Source: Bacillus pumilus (lineage in GTDB: Bacteria; Bacillota; Bacilli; Bacillales; Bacillaceae). Taken from it: a stretch of DNA of 64,000 bases. Below are positions 1 to 8,137 of this stretch, one piece after another. Both the position numbers and the translations under genes were made by a program. The notes under the pieces are model-generated. The model was not told where the DNA came from. It ran no database searches and saw nothing but the letters and a program-made list of their open reading frames with translations. Position 1 is the first letter of the stretch. Every line of letters begins with the position of its first letter. The stretch spans positions 1,984,001-2,048,000 of the forward strand of contig NZ_LT906438.1 in assembly GCF_900186955.1 (NCBI RefSeq), in the 5' to 3' direction.

Positions 1-33
1 GAATGTTTGAGCAGGGAAAACCGGTCCGTTCGT

Positions 34-216
34 TTATTTTTTGAGCAGCGTTTGGCCATATTCTTTTATTTTCTCTCCAACAGTGCATTGCTGTATGCAA
101 AAGGAATGGGCATATTTTTTGCCAAATTCTTTTCGAAAATGCTTCTTAATCAAACAATCTGAACAATACGTGTCTTGAAGATCGGTCAATTCTTGTACTG
201 CTGTTTTTTTATCCAC
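34..216 (-). CDS. ypeQ: YpeQ-like small cysteine-pair protein
   Basis: 60 residues. Two cysteine pairs are visible: CxxC near residues 18-21 and CxxxC near 40-44, in a basic lysine-rich context. This suggests a small metal-binding (zinc-ribbon-like) fold, but no function is known to me. The start is GTG with GGAGCTG upstream, one base after the stop of the preceding gene, so the two are translated from one message. Length and position match B. subtilis YpeQ. Confidence 0.75.
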   Translation of the reverse strand: MDKKTAVQELTDLQDTYCSDCLIKKHFRKEFGKKYAHSFCIQQCTVGEKIKEYGQTLLKK

Positions 217-217
217 A

Positions 218-889
218 TTATTCAGCTCCGTCTGCTTCTAATTTCAATGTACTTTCGATTGGGACGTCTGCAAGAATCTGTCTTGCAAGCTGATCCGCTT
301 CTGCATTTTGTTTCCGGTCGATGGCTTCATAGGTTGGCGTCAGCTTCAGCTCTTTTAAAGCCGCTTCAATTCGGTCAAGCCATTTGTTATGTACATCATC
401 ATAACAAGGCCATTCTCCTTTTAACTGATTCATGACAACAAGTGAATCTCCTCTAATCGTGACAGAATTTCTGCTTGCCCCCAGGTCTTTTAAAGCTTTT
501 ACTGCCTCAAATAAAGCCGCATACTCTGCTTCATTATTGGTACTCCCTTGGAAAGGCTGATTTTTTCTCAATCGATAAGCGTCTTTTCCTAGCTTATAGT
601 AGACGACAACACCAAGACCAGAGTCACCGGTTTCTTTGTGAAAACTTGCATCAAAATAGACTTGAAGCTGATCAGGTTCAAGCTTTAATTCTTCATTTAG
701 CTTTTCAAGCTCTTTTATAGACCACATAGCCCCTTTTTCATCTTCAAATGACAGAAGTGACTGTGGTTCTTTTTTGTCAATATGTTTTGCTAACCTCAAG
801 GCCTCTTTTAGCTCCAACCAATCTTCTTGGTAAAAAGCAATGGACCCAATTGATTTCACTTTCATTGTGTAGTGTGCTCTTAGTTTCAT
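218..889 (-). CDS. ypeP: YpeP, RNase HI-like protein with N-terminal extension
   Basis: 223 residues. The last ~145 residues form an RNase HI-type domain with all four acidic catalytic positions recognisable: D in YFDASF, E in NNEAEYAAL, D in RGDSLVV and D in NAEADQLAR. About 70 residues precede the domain and resemble nothing I can name. Family knowledge suggests cleavage of the RNA strand of RNA/DNA hybrids, but YpeP-type proteins have not, to my knowledge, shown strong RNase H activity. It runs into ypeQ with a one-base gap and is divergent from ypdP. Confidence 0.8.
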   Translation of the reverse strand: MKLRAHYTMKVKSIGSIAFYQEDWLELKEALRLAKHIDKKEPQSLLSFEDEKGAMWSIKELEKLNEELKLEPDQLQVYFDASFHKETGDSGLGVVVYYKLGKDAYRLRKNQPFQGSTNNEAEYAALFEAVKALKDLGASRNSVTIRGDSLVVMNQLKGEWPCYDDVHNKWLDRIEAALKELKLTPTYEAIDRKQNAEADQLARQILADVPIESTLKLEADGAE

Positions 890-912
890 TGATCACATCG
901 CCTTCCCGTGCT

Positions 913-941
913 TTTAAGGTAAACATACGTTATGCTATAAT
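913..941 (+). promoter_or_regulatory. Probable extended -10 sigma-A promoter of ypdP
   Basis: TATAAT at 936-941 is preceded by TG one base upstream (TGCTATAAT), which makes an extended -10. A weak -35 (TTTAAG, 913-918) is 17 bases away. The leader is only about 40 nt and shows no preQ1 riboswitch. Confidence 0.55.
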
Positions 942-982
942 CAAAAAGTTACATTTACAATGAGAAAGGAAGTTCATGTCAC

Positions 983-1672
983 TTGTTTAATGAAGGTATT
1001 TGGATCTTATTTGCGATCATTAATTTTATCATTGTTCTTCTATTTTATAAAGGATTTGGCAAGATGGGCCTTTTTGTCTGGATTGGCTTTGCGACGGTTG
1101 CCGCAAATTTACAAGTTGTCAAAACCGTTGAATTATTCGGCCTAACGGCAACACTTGGAAATATTTTATATGGCAGTGTGTTCTTTGCAACGGACGTATT
1201 GAATGAAAAATATGGACAAAATGAAGCGAGAAAAGCTGTCTGGATTGGTTTTGCTACCCTTTTAACACTAACTGTTGTCATGCAGGAAGCTTTGCTTTTC
1301 CATCCCGCTCCATCTGATATCTCACAATCATCGCTGGAAACCATATTTGGCTTTATGCCAAGGGTTGCACTTGGCAGTCTCGCTGCTTATATCATCAGTC
1401 AAATGCTAGATGTTTATGTATATTCGTTTATTCGCCGCATATTTCCTTCCGATGGCGCGCTCTGGGTGCGCAATGCCGGAAGTACGATGATTAGCCAGCT
1501 TCTTGATACATTGATTTTCACGACCATTGCCTTTCTTGGCACGTATCCATTTCATGTATGGATAGAAATCTTCATCACGACATATGTCATTAAATTTATC
1601 GTCGCTGCGATTGCAACACCTTACGCGTATGCAGCGAAAAAAATGGTTCCGCTTGATGAAAGGGTGAAATGA
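983..1672 (+). CDS. ypdP: Queuosine precursor transporter (VUT/YhhQ family)
   Basis: 229 residues, almost entirely hydrophobic, with about six membrane segments ([39 protein letters not shown] and later helices). The '[16 protein letters not shown]' region is characteristic of the YhhQ/VUT family, which imports queuosine precursors in other bacteria. The proposed start is TTG, about 10 bases after AAAGGAAG; an ATG nearer that site opens only a five-codon frame. The length equals that of B. subtilis YpdP as I remember it. It is followed after one base by ypdQ, so the two are co-transcribed. Confidence 0.85.
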   Translation: MFNEGIWILFAIINFIIVLLFYKGFGKMGLFVWIGFATVAANLQVVKTVELFGLTATLGNILYGSVFFATDVLNEKYGQNEARKAVWIGFATLLTLTVVMQEALLFHPAPSDISQSSLETIFGFMPRVALGSLAAYIISQMLDVYVYSFIRRIFPSDGALWVRNAGSTMISQLLDTLIFTTIAFLGTYPFHVWIEIFITTYVIKFIVAAIATPYAYAAKKMVPLDERVK

Positions 1673-1673
1673 T

Positions 1674-2069
1674 GTGCCAGCAGAAATATACATTGACGGT
1701 GCGAGTGCAGGGAATCCAGGTCCCTCTGGCATCGGCATTTTCATCAAATATAATGGAAAGGCTGAGTCCTTCTCCATTCCTCTTGAACCCATGAGCAATC
1801 ACGAAGCAGAATTTTCTGCTCTGATCGAGGGGATGAAAATATGCGCAGAAAAAGGATTGCGTACCGTTTCATTTCGAACAGATTCACAAGTAGTTGACCG
1901 CGCAGCCAATGCAGGATTTGCTAAAAATCCAGCCTTTCAGCACTTTATCAAAGAGATGATCGAGCTTCAAAGCCAGTTTGATTTATTTTTTATTAAATGG
2001 ATTCCGAGTAAGGAAAACCAAATAGCAGATCAGCTCGCCAGAAAAGCGATTCACCTATCTAAAGGATGA
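1674..2069 (+). CDS. ypdQ: YpdQ, RNase HI-family protein
   Basis: 131 residues forming a compact RNase HI fold. The D-E-D-D set is complete: D in [10 protein letters not shown] (residue 8), E in [10 protein letters not shown] in RTDSQVV and D in NQIADQLAR. It lacks the basic protrusion of E. coli RNase HI. The start is GTG, about eight bases after AAAGGGTGA, which lies over the end of ypdP. B. subtilis YpdQ is reported to have little classical RNase H activity, so the true substrate is uncertain. Confidence 0.8.
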   Translation: MPAEIYIDGASAGNPGPSGIGIFIKYNGKAESFSIPLEPMSNHEAEFSALIEGMKICAEKGLRTVSFRTDSQVVDRAANAGFAKNPAFQHFIKEMIELQSQFDLFFIKWIPSKENQIADQLARKAIHLSKG

Positions 2070-2081
2070 ATCGCTTTTTTT
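2043..2081 (+). terminator. Terminator of ypdP-ypdQ
   Basis: Eleven-base perfect stem (AAAGCGATTCA with TGAATCGCTTT) followed by a T run. It overlaps the ypdQ stop codon. Confidence 0.85.
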
Positions 2082-2113
2082 CGGTTATGCTAATGTGTGT
2101 GAGGTGATACTGA

Positions 2114-2239
2114 TTGGATAAAGAAAATAAAGGTCGTGTCACAAATGGGACAACCCCACAAGGTGATGCGCAAACAAAAGATAAACAGCCACTATCTCAG
2201 CTGGAAAATAGAGCAAAGAAAAGCAATACAAAAAGATGA
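2114..2239 (+). CDS. sspL: Small acid-soluble spore protein L (SspL)
   Basis: 41 residues from a TTG start with GAGGTGATA seven bases upstream. The ending LENRAKKSNTKR and the central TPQGD motif match the SspL family, a minor small acid-soluble protein made in the forespore under sigma-G. The position between ypdQ and ypcP is as in B. subtilis. I could not identify a convincing sigma-G promoter in the short upstream gap. Confidence 0.9.
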   Translation: MDKENKGRVTNGTTPQGDAQTKDKQPLSQLENRAKKSNTKR

Positions 2240-2244
2240 ACCTT

Positions 2245-2268
2245 AGAGATCGGCTTTAGCTGATCTCT
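2245..2268. terminator. Hairpin between convergent sspL and ypcP
   Basis: Ten-base stem AGAGATCGGC/GCTGATCTCT with one G-T pair and a TTTA loop. There is no good T run on either strand, so terminator function is uncertain. Confidence 0.35.
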
Positions 2269-3143
2269 ATTGTACTTAATCGATTCATCATCGGTTCGAT
2301 TCCTTTGATTTGATGGTGCCTCAGCATAGCAGCAGCACGTTCTTGATTGATGTTCATTTTCGTCTCATCCATTGGACAGCTGAGCGGGACATCACATTTA
2401 ATCTCTGCCAATAGACGAGAAAGCTTCAAATCTTCTAATCCTGCTTGCATTTTCTTTTGCTGCGTAGCCGTTAGTTCATGGACATTTTCTAACAAACCGT
2501 CAATCGTTTCATATGTTTGAATAAATTTTAAAGCAGTTTTTTCTCCGATTCCTTTGACACCTGGATAATTATCACTTGCATCACCCATGAGTGCTTTCAT
2601 ATCAATGAGTGCCTTTGGCGAGATTCCCATTTCCTCTTCAAATAAGGCTTTTGTATAAAGCTTATAATTGCCAATTCCTTTTTGCATCAGGGCAACAGTC
2701 ACTTGTTCATTCAAAATTTGCAGCAAATCTTTGTCACCAGTTAGGACAGTCACGCGTGCTTCTTTTTGGTAAAGCGTAGCAAGTGTACCAATACAATCGT
2801 CTGCTTCAAAGCCCTTTAAACCAATGTTCACAATTCCTAGTTCTTCTGTAGCTTCTTTTGCTAAATCGAATTGCGGAATGAGCTCGACAGGCGCCTCTCC
2901 TCGATTTGCTTTATAATCTTGAAATAATTCGTTTCGATAGGTTTGGCTTCCCATATCCCAGCAGCACACAATATGAGTTGGCTCAAATGTCTGTACAGCT
3001 GTTAATAAGTGCTTCAAATAGCCATTCACTCCATTTGTTGGTACACCGTGGTCATTTATCATAAAATTGCGATGGACAGCCGTCGCATAAAACGATCTGA
3101 ACAAAAGCGCCATTCCATCTACAAGCAGTACGTGTTTATTCAT
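2256..3143 (-). CDS. ypcP: 5'-3' exonuclease / flap endonuclease (PolA N-terminal type)
   Basis: 295 residues, homologous to the 5' nuclease domain of DNA polymerase I. Acidic metal-binding motifs are visible: LLVDGMALLFRS at the N-terminus, GFEADDCIGTLA, VLTGDKDLLQ and ALMGDASDNYPGVKGIGEKTA, the last also giving the helix-hairpin-helix. It should remove RNA primers and flaps and overlaps functionally with PolA. The ATG at 3143 is chosen over the TTG seven codons upstream because AAAGGGAG sits inside that extension, nine bases before this ATG. Confidence 0.9.
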   Translation of the reverse strand: MNKHVLLVDGMALLFRSFYATAVHRNFMINDHGVPTNGVNGYLKHLLTAVQTFEPTHIVCCWDMGSQTYRNELFQDYKANRGEAPVELIPQFDLAKEATEELGIVNIGLKGFEADDCIGTLATLYQKEARVTVLTGDKDLLQILNEQVTVALMQKGIGNYKLYTKALFEEEMGISPKALIDMKALMGDASDNYPGVKGIGEKTALKFIQTYETIDGLLENVHELTATQQKKMQAGLEDLKLSRLLAEIKCDVPLSCPMDETKMNINQERAAAMLRHHQIKGIEPMMNRLSTIEIS

Positions 3144-3205
3144 TCTCTTAAACTCCCTTTTCAAAACAATACTCCCATTCTATCACAGAACACAAAACTA
3201 GACAT

Positions 3206-3241
3206 GAAAAAGGCGCCTTCTTCTTTTACAAAAGAAGAGGC
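3206..3241 (-). terminator. Terminator downstream of the small basic peptide gene
   Basis: Read on the minus strand, GCCTCTTCTTTT pairs with AAAAGAAGAAGGC (one bulge), followed by a T run at 3206-3211. It separates the small ORF at 3249-3359 from ypcP. Confidence 0.6.
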
Positions 3242-3248
3242 AGCCCGT

Positions 3249-3359
3249 TTACTTTTGACCGTATTGCATTTTTTTCGTTTCTGCTTCTGCATAGGACGGC
3301 ATGTCTTTTTGTTTAGGGTCACGCTCATCCTGCTGCTTTGTCTGTTGCTTTTTTTTCAT
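3249..3359 (-). CDS. Small basic hydrophilic peptide, function unknown
   Basis: 36 residues, starting MKKKQQTKQQDERDP and ending KKMQYGQK; rich in K, Q, D and E with no hydrophobic segment. AAAGGGGA lies seven bases before the ATG at 3359 (an alternative ATG two codons upstream is too close to the ribosome site). A terminator follows directly. The start site, terminator and slot between ypbS and ypcP support a real gene; composition resembles small spore or stress proteins, but no family is claimed. Confidence 0.55.
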   Translation of the reverse strand: MKKKQQTKQQDERDPKQKDMPSYAEAETKKMQYGQK

Positions 3360-3417
3360 GATCATTCCCCTTTCTCGGTACATTCATTAAGATGACCAAA
3401 AAAGAGAAAGTTACTCT

Positions 3418-3681
3418 TTACTTCTGTTTCTGCTCGACATACTCTCTGACCATATCATTCGTCACGTGCTTACGCAGCGGAACTATACCGCCTCGTGCAA
3501 GCTCATTCATCTTCGACGTAATGGCGTTGATCTCGTCTGTTGTAAATGGCTCGTTTTGCTCACATTTGACAACAGCCATCTCTATTGCTTGTTCTCTTTT
3601 CTGTTCAAGCTCAAGAAAGGACTGAATATGAGCATGCTGCTTTTGTGAGTGTGCTGAAATCTCTTCGTGTACGCTCGTCAT
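3418..3681 (-). CDS. ypbS: YpbS, DUF2533 family protein
   Basis: 87 residues, mostly helical and charged, matching Bacillus YpbS (DUF2533) in length and position next to dynA. No catalytic motif is visible. The role is unknown. Confidence 0.75.
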   Translation of the reverse strand: MTSVHEEISAHSQKQHAHIQSFLELEQKREQAIEMAVVKCEQNEPFTTDEINAITSKMNELARGGIVPLRKHVTNDMVREYVEQKQK

Positions 3682-3722
3682 TTTGTATCAACTGCTTTCT
3701 TTTTTATTTAGTCTACCATGAA

Positions 3723-6700
3723 TCAAATGGTTTTCAACTCGTTCTTCCATTCGGTTGTTTGTTCATAAACTTGTTCAATGACGGCCTGCTCTTTGGCATC
3801 TGTCGTTAGGCTCGTGATAAATGTTTGTTTTTGTTCACTTAGCTGCTCGAGCGCTTCTGTTTCATATCTTTCCGTAAACGTCTTCACCATCATGTCGTAC
3901 CTGCTCAGTAATTCTTCTTTTTCTTTATCAGCCCATTTCGTGGTTAACTGATGAAGAATGTCTCGAATCGCTTCAATAAACGCAGCCTTTCCATTCTGTT
4001 CAAAGAAAACTTTCGGTGATTTTTGTTTCTTTAAGAGCGGTTCGAATGGCGTTAGTTCAGCTTCGATTTCAATTTGTTTCAGCTCAGCATTTTTCTCTTC
4101 AGGCGGCGACAGTGAGAGAGAAAAGTAAGGGTCTTTTGCACATGCCGCCTGCAATCCTTTCTCCCACTCCTCTTGGAAGTATTGATGAATAAACGATTCC
4201 ATTCGGATATCAAGCGCCTTTAATTCCTGTACAAATTCAAATTCATAATCCTTTAGTGCCTTCTCAAGTGCTTTTTTCAATTGCTGTCCGAAATTCCCTT
4301 GAGATATTCCAGGATAAAAGGCTGTCTTAAAGAGATCATTCGCAAATAATGAGAGGCGCTGCACAATATGATAGAGCTGTTCATGTAAGTCCTTTTTCAC
4401 GCTTTCTGTCACTAGCTTAGATTGTTTTATCTGACTCATTTGATCAAGAATCGCTTCATAGGATGCGTCTATCTTTTTCTTTTCCACTTGCTTCTCATCT
4501 TCTGACTGATGCAGCGTCGCATGCAGTTTGTCGACCGTTCTACATAACGTACGTGCTTCAAAATATAACAGCTCGATCGCATCTTTCGTTAATTCTTCCT
4601 CTATAAAATAGTCGAGCTGCTTTCTAAGCTTTGCGTATTGATTATAAGCTGTCTCTCCATTTCCTTCGATCTCTTCCTTACTGGATACATGATGAAGGTT
4701 TGGGTTTCTTATGCCTTCTTTTGTGAGCTCATTTTTTACATAGTCAAAGACGGTGTCAAGCTCTGCTTGATCCTTTGCGAGATCAGCTGCATTGATAATA
4801 AAGAACATTTTATCCATGCTAAATGAATCTTTTACAAGCCCAAGCTTACGTAAAAATGACCGATCTGCCTTCGAAAAAGAGTGCTGGTAGTAAGTTAAAT
4901 AAAGAAGCGCATCTGCGTCCTTCATATATTGAAAGGCGATCTCTGTATGACGCTTATTCATACTGCTAGCGCCTGGCGTATCAACAATAGTCAGCCCTTT
5001 ATCTGTTAGAGGTGTACTCAAATAAACCGTCACTTCCTTCACCACACAAGAAACAGCTTCTTCCGCCACATATGGCCTCAGTTCTTGAAGAGTGACATGA
5101 AGCGGCGTTTGCTTAGTAATGTGATCAAGGAAACGGATATGTGCTTGTAAAAAATGTTCAACAATGACGCGGTGATCTTGTTCAAGCTGTCTTTTTTTAA
5201 GCGTTCGTTTGAGCTTGGATGTAAACGCCTCCCCTTTTTCTTCTGAGATCGGAAATCCTAGGATCTGATTGAGCTCCTCTAATATATCCTGTTCTGTTTT
5301 GAATACCACTTTGACACTTTCGTGAGGGTGATGTTCCGTCGGCCGCGTCAGCTTGTTAATGGTTGCCGTTGTTGGTGTGGGAGAGGATGGCAGCACCTTT
5401 CTCCCGACGAGAGCATTTGCAAAGGAAGATTTCCCCGAACTAAAAGCCCCAAATAAAGCGAGTGTGAATTCTTTCGCTTGCAGCCGTTTTGTTCGTTTTT
5501 CAAAGGACTTTCTTTGAGATTGGAGCGCATCTAATGGCAATAAAATCTGAGAAAGCTGCTCAAACTGGGCAATCGACTGTGCCGTCGTGACATGCTGTGA
5601 CTGACGCATTTGAGGTTGATCAATCTGCTTGTTCGGTTTTTCTTGGTCGCTCTCTTCAGGATGAATGGTCGCTTGCTCCTGCTTTAGCAGATCATGTTGC
5701 ATTTGTCTCTTTTTCGCATAAAACCAATCTTCTTCGATCTGTTCATCCGTTCCATTTTGCCATATATCCCATACATGCTGAACATCTCGCTTCATTTGTT
5801 CATTTTTTTCGATGCATTGCTCGAGTGTTTGGAGCTTTTTTGCAGACTGAGCCCATTTTTCTTGCTGCTCTGCTTGATCTTCCATAAGCTTGGCTTTCAG
5901 CGACTCCACCATTTGTTCAATCAGTGGCATCGCTTGCTGCTTAGCCTGTCTTCTCAAGGCTTCGCCAGCATCTTTTGCATATTGCAGTACGTATTCATTG
6001 GAGAACGTTGCTCCATGATGAATCACACTTTCAAGAAGTGATTCTTGTACAGGTGTTTCAAACGCCATCACTTGATTTAATAACTCTTCACCAAGCTGAT
6101 GCTTCTTAACTTCTTTTTTTAGTAGCTCAGCAATATGCCAGTCCACTTCTGCCTTCATTCTCGCTTTGACATCTGTTAAGAAGTCAGTTGCCCGTTTTTC
6201 TTTTTCCTGCTCAGTTTTATTTTTAGCAAAAAGCAGTCCCACTTTAAAGCCAGGTGCTTTTGATTCAATATAGTCGCTTGCGAGTTCTCTCATTTTAAAT
6301 GGAGTTAGGTTGGCATTTTTCAAAATGCTCTCGACTTCAGTAGATACTTCTTCTTCTAACTGTTTGGCTCCATTTTCAATGAAGTGATTTTTCGCTTCCA
6401 AATCCTTTACTTCTTTTCTTTTTTCTTGGAGCTGTGACTCAAGCTCTTCACCTTGCAGCTCTTCTTTTAACGAGTCAATGTGTTCTTTTAAGACATGCTC
6501 AATTTTCTGCTCCGTATAAGCCCGAAGTGAGGCTTTCGGCAACGTCTGTAATTCTTGCAGTTTTTTGATTAAACGAATCATTTCATTTCTTGGATGCGTC
6601 TCATCGGTTACAGATGTAAAGTATAGATGATCTTCTTCAATGCCTTCTTTAAGGAGCATGTCAACCACTTGATTTTTGTAGTCTTCAAATGCTGTCTCAT

Positions 6701-7322
6701 GCTCATCATGCCGGTCCACTTGATTCACGATGAAATAGAGATTTGGCACTTTTTCTTTGATGGAGCGAATGAAACGAATGTTTTCTTCAGAATGAACATG
6801 GTTGTAGTGAACGACATAAAAAAGAGCATCTGCTTGATGAAGAATAGACGCAGCAGATAAAAAGTGGGCATGATCCGTGGAATCAATTCCTGGCGTATCA
6901 ATCAGTGCCACTTTTTCTTCAAGGCCTATATAGTCACCGCTAATTTCCACCATCTCAATCTGTTCTCCATCCTTACAGAAACGCTGTACTGCTTCTTTAT
7001 CATAGGAGCCGCTCATTTTTGCAAAACGGCCATCAGAGGTGTGAAGCTGCACTTCACTTTCCCCTTTCCTCACGACGACCAAGTTTGCACTTGTTGGGAT
7101 TGGACTCGTTGGCAAAATGTGATCATGAAGCAGATGATTCACAAGTGATGACTTTCCAGCAGAATAGTGGCCGGTAAATGCGATATATACTTCTTCTTCT
7201 GCTTCCTTTTTGATAATCGATGCAAGTTTGGCAGCGCGCTCATGATCATCCCTTTTGAGAAAGCTTTGATATAAAGCTCCTGTAGTTTGAACGAGCGAAT
7301 CTCGAATAGACAAGTCTTTCAT
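3723..7322 (-). CDS. dynA: DynA, bacterial dynamin-like protein with two GTPase domains
   Basis: 1199 residues with two dynamin units in tandem. Unit 1 has its P-loop GHYSAGKSS at residues 51-59 and DTPGIDSTD near 140; unit 2 has GAFSSGKSS near 624 and VDTPGASSMN further on. Each is followed by long charged coiled-coil stretches. In B. subtilis DynA tethers and fuses membranes, helps membrane repair and phage tolerance, and acts at the cytoplasmic membrane. The ATG has AAAGGGG about ten bases upstream. It lies downstream of a Fur-box-bearing promoter, though a strong terminator at 7416-7476 intervenes, so part of its expression may depend on read-through or a local promoter. Confidence 0.95.
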   Translation of the reverse strand: MKDLSIRDSLVQTTGALYQSFLKRDDHERAAKLASIIKKEAEEEVYIAFTGHYSAGKSSLVNHLLHDHILPTSPIPTSANLVVVRKGESEVQLHTSDGRFAKMSGSYDKEAVQRFCKDGEQIEMVEISGDYIGLEEKVALIDTPGIDSTDHAHFLSAASILHQADALFYVVHYNHVHSEENIRFIRSIKEKVPNLYFIVNQVDRHDEHETAFEDYKNQVVDMLLKEGIEEDHLYFTSVTDETHPRNEMIRLIKKLQELQTLPKASLRAYTEQKIEHVLKEHIDSLKEELQGEELESQLQEKRKEVKDLEAKNHFIENGAKQLEEEVSTEVESILKNANLTPFKMRELASDYIESKAPGFKVGLLFAKNKTEQEKEKRATDFLTDVKARMKAEVDWHIAELLKKEVKKHQLGEELLNQVMAFETPVQESLLESVIHHGATFSNEYVLQYAKDAGEALRRQAKQQAMPLIEQMVESLKAKLMEDQAEQQEKWAQSAKKLQTLEQCIEKNEQMKRDVQHVWDIWQNGTDEQIEEDWFYAKKRQMQHDLLKQEQATIHPEESDQEKPNKQIDQPQMRQSQHVTTAQSIAQFEQLSQILLPLDALQSQRKSFEKRTKRLQAKEFTLALFGAFSSGKSSFANALVGRKVLPSSPTPTTATINKLTRPTEHHPHESVKVVFKTEQDILEELNQILGFPISEEKGEAFTSKLKRTLKKRQLEQDHRVIVEHFLQAHIRFLDHITKQTPLHVTLQELRPYVAEEAVSCVVKEVTVYLSTPLTDKGLTIVDTPGASSMNKRHTEIAFQYMKDADALLYLTYYQHSFSKADRSFLRKLGLVKDSFSMDKMFFIINAADLAKDQAELDTVFDYVKNELTKEGIRNPNLHHVSSKEEIEGNGETAYNQYAKLRKQLDYFIEEELTKDAIELLYFEARTLCRTVDKLHATLHQSEDEKQVEKKKIDASYEAILDQMSQIKQSKLVTESVKKDLHEQLYHIVQRLSLFANDLFKTAFYPGISQGNFGQQLKKALEKALKDYEFEFVQELKALDIRMESFIHQYFQEEWEKGLQAACAKDPYFSLSLSPPEEKNAELKQIEIEAELTPFEPLLKKQKSPKVFFEQNGKAAFIEAIRDILHQLTTKWADKEKEELLSRYDMMVKTFTERYETEALEQLSEQKQTFITSLTTDAKEQAVIEQVYEQTTEWKNELKTI

Positions 7323-7415
7323 GACGATAAACCCCTTTGTTTTTAGAAAAGTCAGTTATGTATGTGATACCATTTTACACAAAATAAAGAGATTTTTCTT
7401 CTGATCTGAGGAAAT

Positions 7416-7476
7416 AAAAAAAATCTGCTGCCCGATCAGTCGCAGTTGACTGGAATCAGGAAGCAGATTTTTTGGA
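7416..7476 (-). terminator. Large hairpin terminator between the 30-residue peptide and dynA
   Basis: The outer stem AAAATCTGCT/AGCAGATTTT is continued by CCTGAT/ATCGGG and CCAGTC/GACTGA, followed by eight T on the minus strand; A runs on the other side make it bidirectional. It overlaps the stop codon of the small ORF. Confidence 0.8.
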
Positions 7477-7548
7477 GACACCTTTTAATACGAAGCCAAT
7501 TAATAGGCTGTACACACACACCGTACCGAGTAAGAAAATCATTGTCAT
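7456..7548 (-). CDS. fbpC: Fur-regulated small membrane peptide (FbpC-like)
   Basis: 30 residues starting MTMIFLLGTVCVYSLLIGF, with one hydrophobic helix followed by a short basic tail (VLKGVSKKSAS). GGTGATC precedes the ATG. A well-formed sigma-A promoter flanked by two Fur boxes lies upstream. I recall that one of the three small Fur-regulated proteins of the B. subtilis iron-sparing response, FbpC (about 29 residues), is encoded beside ypbR/dynA. Position, size and Fur control fit, but the name rests on memory and not on an alignment. Confidence 0.6.
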   Translation of the reverse strand: MTMIFLLGTVCVYSLLIGFVLKGVSKKSAS

Positions 7549-7573
7549 GTGATCACCGTCCATCCTTCATGAT

Positions 7574-7588
7574 TGAGAATGCTTATCA
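7574..7588 (-). promoter_or_regulatory. Fur box 1 (downstream of the -10)
   Basis: TGAGAATGCTTATCA matches the 7-1-7 Fur consensus TGATAAT-N-ATTATCA at 12 of 14 positions. It lies just after the predicted transcription start of the small peptide gene. Confidence 0.7.
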
Positions 7589-7596
7589 TTAATGAA

Positions 7597-7625
7597 AGTG
7601 TAGCACAATTGATAATGATTTTCAA
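7597..7625 (-). promoter_or_regulatory. Sigma-A promoter of the small peptide (and dynA)
   Basis: On the minus strand TTGAAA (7620-7625) and TACACT (7597-7602) are separated by exactly 17 bases. Fur box 2 covers the -35 and spacer, so iron-loaded Fur should block polymerase. Confidence 0.75.
7610..7624 (-). promoter_or_regulatory. Fur box 2 (over the -35)
   Basis: TGATAATGATTTTCA matches the Fur 7-1-7 consensus at 13 of 14 positions, with a perfect left half. It sits immediately beyond the bpsB stop codon. Confidence 0.75.
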
Positions 7626-7627
7626 TA

Positions 7628-8137
7628 TTAATTTAGCAAATACTGATTTAATGCTTTCTCCTCTGTTTGAATTCGTACAGCCATCATCCATGCATTTAAA
7701 CATGTAAACAAAATGGCAGTGACATACGCATCAAACAATAGCGGGATCAGTAAAAGCTCAATCGCCACGACTACATAGTTAGGATGTTTCAACCAGCGAT
7801 ACGGTCCTTTTTTTACAATCATCGCGTTTGGTACGACTAAAATTTTCGTATTCCAGTACGTCCCAAGGGAGCATAATGCCCAGTATCGAATGACCTGTGT
7901 AGCCATGAGAAAAAGGAGCAGCACAAGAAAATAACGGGACGGCCCCTTATGTAAAAGCCCTATCTCAACTATAAGTGAGAGAAAAAAAGCCGTATGCATA
8001 GCGACCATATAGGGATAATGACTAGCACCAAATTCAATGGCACCTAGTGCTTTTACTTTCTTTTCATTTCTTTTGGCCACAAGCATTTCAATGAGCCGTT
8101 GACAAACGAAGAAACCGATGACAAGCCAAATGATCAT
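7628..8137 (-). CDS. bpsB: BpsB, alkylpyrone O-methyltransferase (ICMT-like)
   Basis: 169 residues with about four membrane helices and the isoprenylcysteine methyltransferase signature near the C-terminus (GPYRWLKHPNYVVVAIELL, then EEKAL). In B. subtilis BpsB methylates the alkylpyrones made by BpsA. The ATG at 8137 overlaps the bpsA stop (ATGA) and has GGGAGGAGGT six bases upstream; the frame is open 22 codons further but without such a site. Confidence 0.88.
   Translation of the reverse strand: MIIWLVIGFFVCQRLIEMLVAKRNEKKVKALGAIEFGASHYPYMVAMHTAFFLSLIVEIGLLHKGPSRYFLVLLLFLMATQVIRYWALCSLGTYWNTKILVVPNAMIVKKGPYRWLKHPNYVVVAIELLLIPLLFDAYVTAILFTCLNAWMMAVRIQTEEKALNQYLLN

Noticed and set aside
900-982. 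preQ1 riboswitch before the queuosine precursor transporter
   Set aside because: The leader is only about 40 nt and lacks the preQ1 aptamer consensus.
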